Below, piece after piece: positions 62,524 to 64,000 of a DNA stretch of 64,000 bases. The notes below the pieces were generated by a model. That model did not search any database, was not told the origin of the DNA, and worked only from the letters and a program-made list of their open reading frames with translations. The position numbers and the translations under genes were made by a program. Every line of letters starts with the position of its first letter. The stretch's first letter is position 1. The DNA is from Caldisericia bacterium (GTDB taxonomy: Bacteria; Caldisericota; Caldisericia; JAAYUI01): the NCBI GenBank assembly GCA_017999835.1, contig JAGNLA010000007.1, forward strand, positions 1 to 64,000, given 5' to 3'.

Positions 62524-64000
62524 TGTGGTTTGACCTGATTCTCGGACCCAAAGAGTTCCTCAACAGACATTTTTATTGCCTGGACGTTACCTTTTGCTTT
62601 CCTGACCAGGTTTTGCAGCTCGTTTGGTTCCATATGGTTTTTTTCTATTGTACTCAATGTTTCAAAAAGTTCTTTAAACGGAGTTTCAATTTCCATGTTC
62701 ACAAGACTTTGAAGCTGTTTTCTCTGTTTTATCTGTTCGCGCAAGTGTTTGTTTTCATCCTGCAAGACGCCCTGGGAGTTGATTTGCTGGTGAAGCCTTG
62801 CAGAATTGACTGCAAAGGCGGCGTGTGAGCAAAGAGCCTCGAAGAATTCAGCGTTCTTCTTTGAAAAATAGAATGTTGGCACCTGGGAGTCAACATAGAT
62901 CAACCCCAAAATATTTTCGCCAATCTTCATCGGCCCACACATGATGGATCTCAGAGAGAGTCCTACAATCGAGTCTCTTGCCTTGAACTTGTCGTCTGAG
63001 GCTGTGTCGGTTATCGAAACCAGTTTTTTCGTTTCTAGCACTGAGTCGGTGACGGATTTTGAAAATGCAAATTCTTCCTGCCTGAGACTTTCTTTGTTTT
63101 TATTTCTTCCAGTGGCAAAAGTCAGCTTGCCAGGGCTTTGAGCCATCATGATGAGGCCGCGTTCGGCTCCGGATACTTTTACGGCCATATCGGCAATCAT
63201 TGGCAACAGCTCACCTATGTCGTTTACCTGACCGAGAGCCTTGCTTATTTCAAGGAGCATGCGCAGATTTCTGTAGTCCTCGCCGTATTTGCCTATCTCT
63301 TTATCGATGGCCATTTCGGCAGTTCTGATGCGCTTTATCTCTCTTGGGGCATTCTCTTCCTCAAAGAAAAGCCTTGCCTCCGCAAGTTTTGACAGAGCTC
63401 TAAAAGATTCGCCTTGTTTGACAAACAGATCGGCAAGCTCGATTTTGAGGTTGTTTGCTTCGCGCTGCATGCCGCGCTCTTCAAAAAACTGCAAGGTTTT
63501 TATGTAGAAATCCTCGGCTTTGTCCCATTTTTCCTGGAACATTGCGATGGCTCCCTGTAGTTTGTTTGCTACAGCTTTTTGATGGGGTTCAAAGGTTGAT
63601 TCGGAAAGGTCATTGAGGAGTTTGGCGTATTTCTTGGCCTTTTCCATGTCGTTTCTGGTAAGCCATATTCTGCCCAAAGATTCGAAAGTCTTTGCTAGAT
63701 ATGGGAAATCATTGAGTTCTGAAAGAATTTTCTCGGCACGCTCAAGGTTGACAAGTGCCTGCTCGGGCATGTTGTTATCGTAGTTATAATCACCGATATA
63801 AGCCAAGGCACGGCCGATTGTAAGGTTGTCACTGGCTTCATCGGCAATTCGCCTGGTTTTTTCAACAATATTGAACGCCTCCCTGGACTGACCTTTTGAA
63901 TCAAGAATCATGGCAAGCTCGAACATTGCCTTTGACTGGCTTTTTTTGTTGCCAAGTTTGATTTCGGCCTTGACCCACGCTGAAGTGTTGTTGAGCGCTG
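62520..64000 (-). CDS. TPR and GAF domain signalling protein (partial, N-terminus beyond right edge)
   Basis: The frame is open to the window edge at 64000, so the start is missing; at least ~492 residues are visible. The N-terminal half is made of TPR-like helical pairs (ALAYIGDYNYDNNMPEQALVNLERAEKIL and more). A GAF domain (~245-385) with GPMKIGENILGLIYVDS follows, and the C-terminal ~75 residues look coiled-coil (Gln/Lys/Glu heptads). No output enzyme domain is seen. The gene overlaps the kinase start by 4 nt and probably acts in the same pathway, as substrate or regulator of the kinase. Confidence 0.82.
   Translation of the reverse strand, partial: ALNNTSAWVKAEIKLGNKKSQSKAMFELAMILDSKGQSREAFNIVEKTRRIADEASDNLTIGRALAYIGDYNYDNNMPEQALVNLERAEKILSELNDFPYLAKTFESLGRIWLTRNDMEKAKKYAKLLNDLSESTFEPHQKAVANKLQGAIAMFQEKWDKAEDFYIKTLQFFEERGMQREANNLKIELADLFVKQGESFRALSKLAEARLFFEEENAPREIKRIRTAEMAIDKEIGKYGEDYRNLRMLLEISKALGQVNDIGELLPMIADMAVKVSGAERGLIMMAQSPGKLTFATGRNKNKESLRQEEFAFSKSVTDSVLETKKLVSITDTASDDKFKARDSIVGLSLRSIMCGPMKIGENILGLIYVDSQVPTFYFSKKNAEFFEALCSHAAFAVNSARLHQQINSQGVLQDENKHLREQIKQRKQLQSLVNMEIETPFKELFETLSTIEKNHMEPNELQNLVRKAKGNVQAIKMSVEELFGSENQVKPQ

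Overview
The window is chromosomal DNA of an uncultured, probably anaerobic bacterium. GC looks to be in the mid-40s percent by eye (not computed). Clues are ferredoxin-type and radical-SAM enzymes with no oxygen-dependent genes, c-di-AMP signalling (cdaA-cdaR), gatCAB, and several surface proteins ending in copper-amine-oxidase-N-like 'stalk' domains. That domain is common in Firmicutes-like, Caldisericota/Coprothermobacterota-like and related lineages. I cannot fix the phylum from the sequence. Most genes use good Shine-Dalgarno sites and many are coupled by 1-4 nt stop/start overlaps, but at least three genes look leaderless.

Layout: 1-910 is an AT-rich decayed island with a possible transposase tail and a multiply frameshifted HEPN-type gene. 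914-8176 holds an MrfA-type helicase (minus), then ribosomal protein S1 followed by four consecutive cyclophilins and a flavodoxin/ferredoxin protein. 8232-10473 (minus) holds a PLP amino-acid decarboxylase and a CPBP protease. 10626-13075 holds a prolyl oligopeptidase and a small DUF4405-like membrane protein. 13070-17409 (minus) is a thiamine operon, TPP riboswitch-thiD-thiM-thiE-HAD phosphatase-thiC. 17581-18532 holds two proline tRNAs plus tandem tRNA-half repeats. 18591-21266 (minus) is der-gpsA-HU, divergent from 21297-27623, gatC-gatA-membrane protein-gatB-ECF sigma-anti-sigma.

27687-33406 (minus) is gap-pgk followed by a 1180-residue secreted protein. 33452-40147 (minus) is one 2231-residue secreted protein built from about 26 cysteine-rich repeats of ~75 residues. 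40357-49744 (plus) holds two SurA/PrsA-like foldase genes, two NTF2-like membrane paralogues, a membrane-anchored carboxypeptidase-regulatory-like protein, cdaA-cdaR, an amidohydrolase and thiamine pyrophosphokinase. 49750-50931 (minus) is an alpha-oxoamine synthase. 50992-64000 (minus) is one tightly coupled operon: TPR-GAF protein (cut by the window edge), Ser/Thr kinase with PEGA domains, NHL-propeller/stalk protein, giant C25 (gingipain-like) peptidase, and rsmG.

Three themes stand out. First, envelope protein folding and surface display: four cyclophilins, two SurA-like proteins, the giant Cys-rich repeat protein, the C25 peptidase and several stalk proteins. Second, a thiamine route that appears to run TMP to thiamine to TPP, since a pyrophosphokinase and an operon-encoded HAD phosphatase are present but no thiL is seen here. 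Third, signalling units (ECF sigma/anti-sigma with an enlarged outside domain; GAF/kinase/propeller/peptidase) embedded in housekeeping operons.
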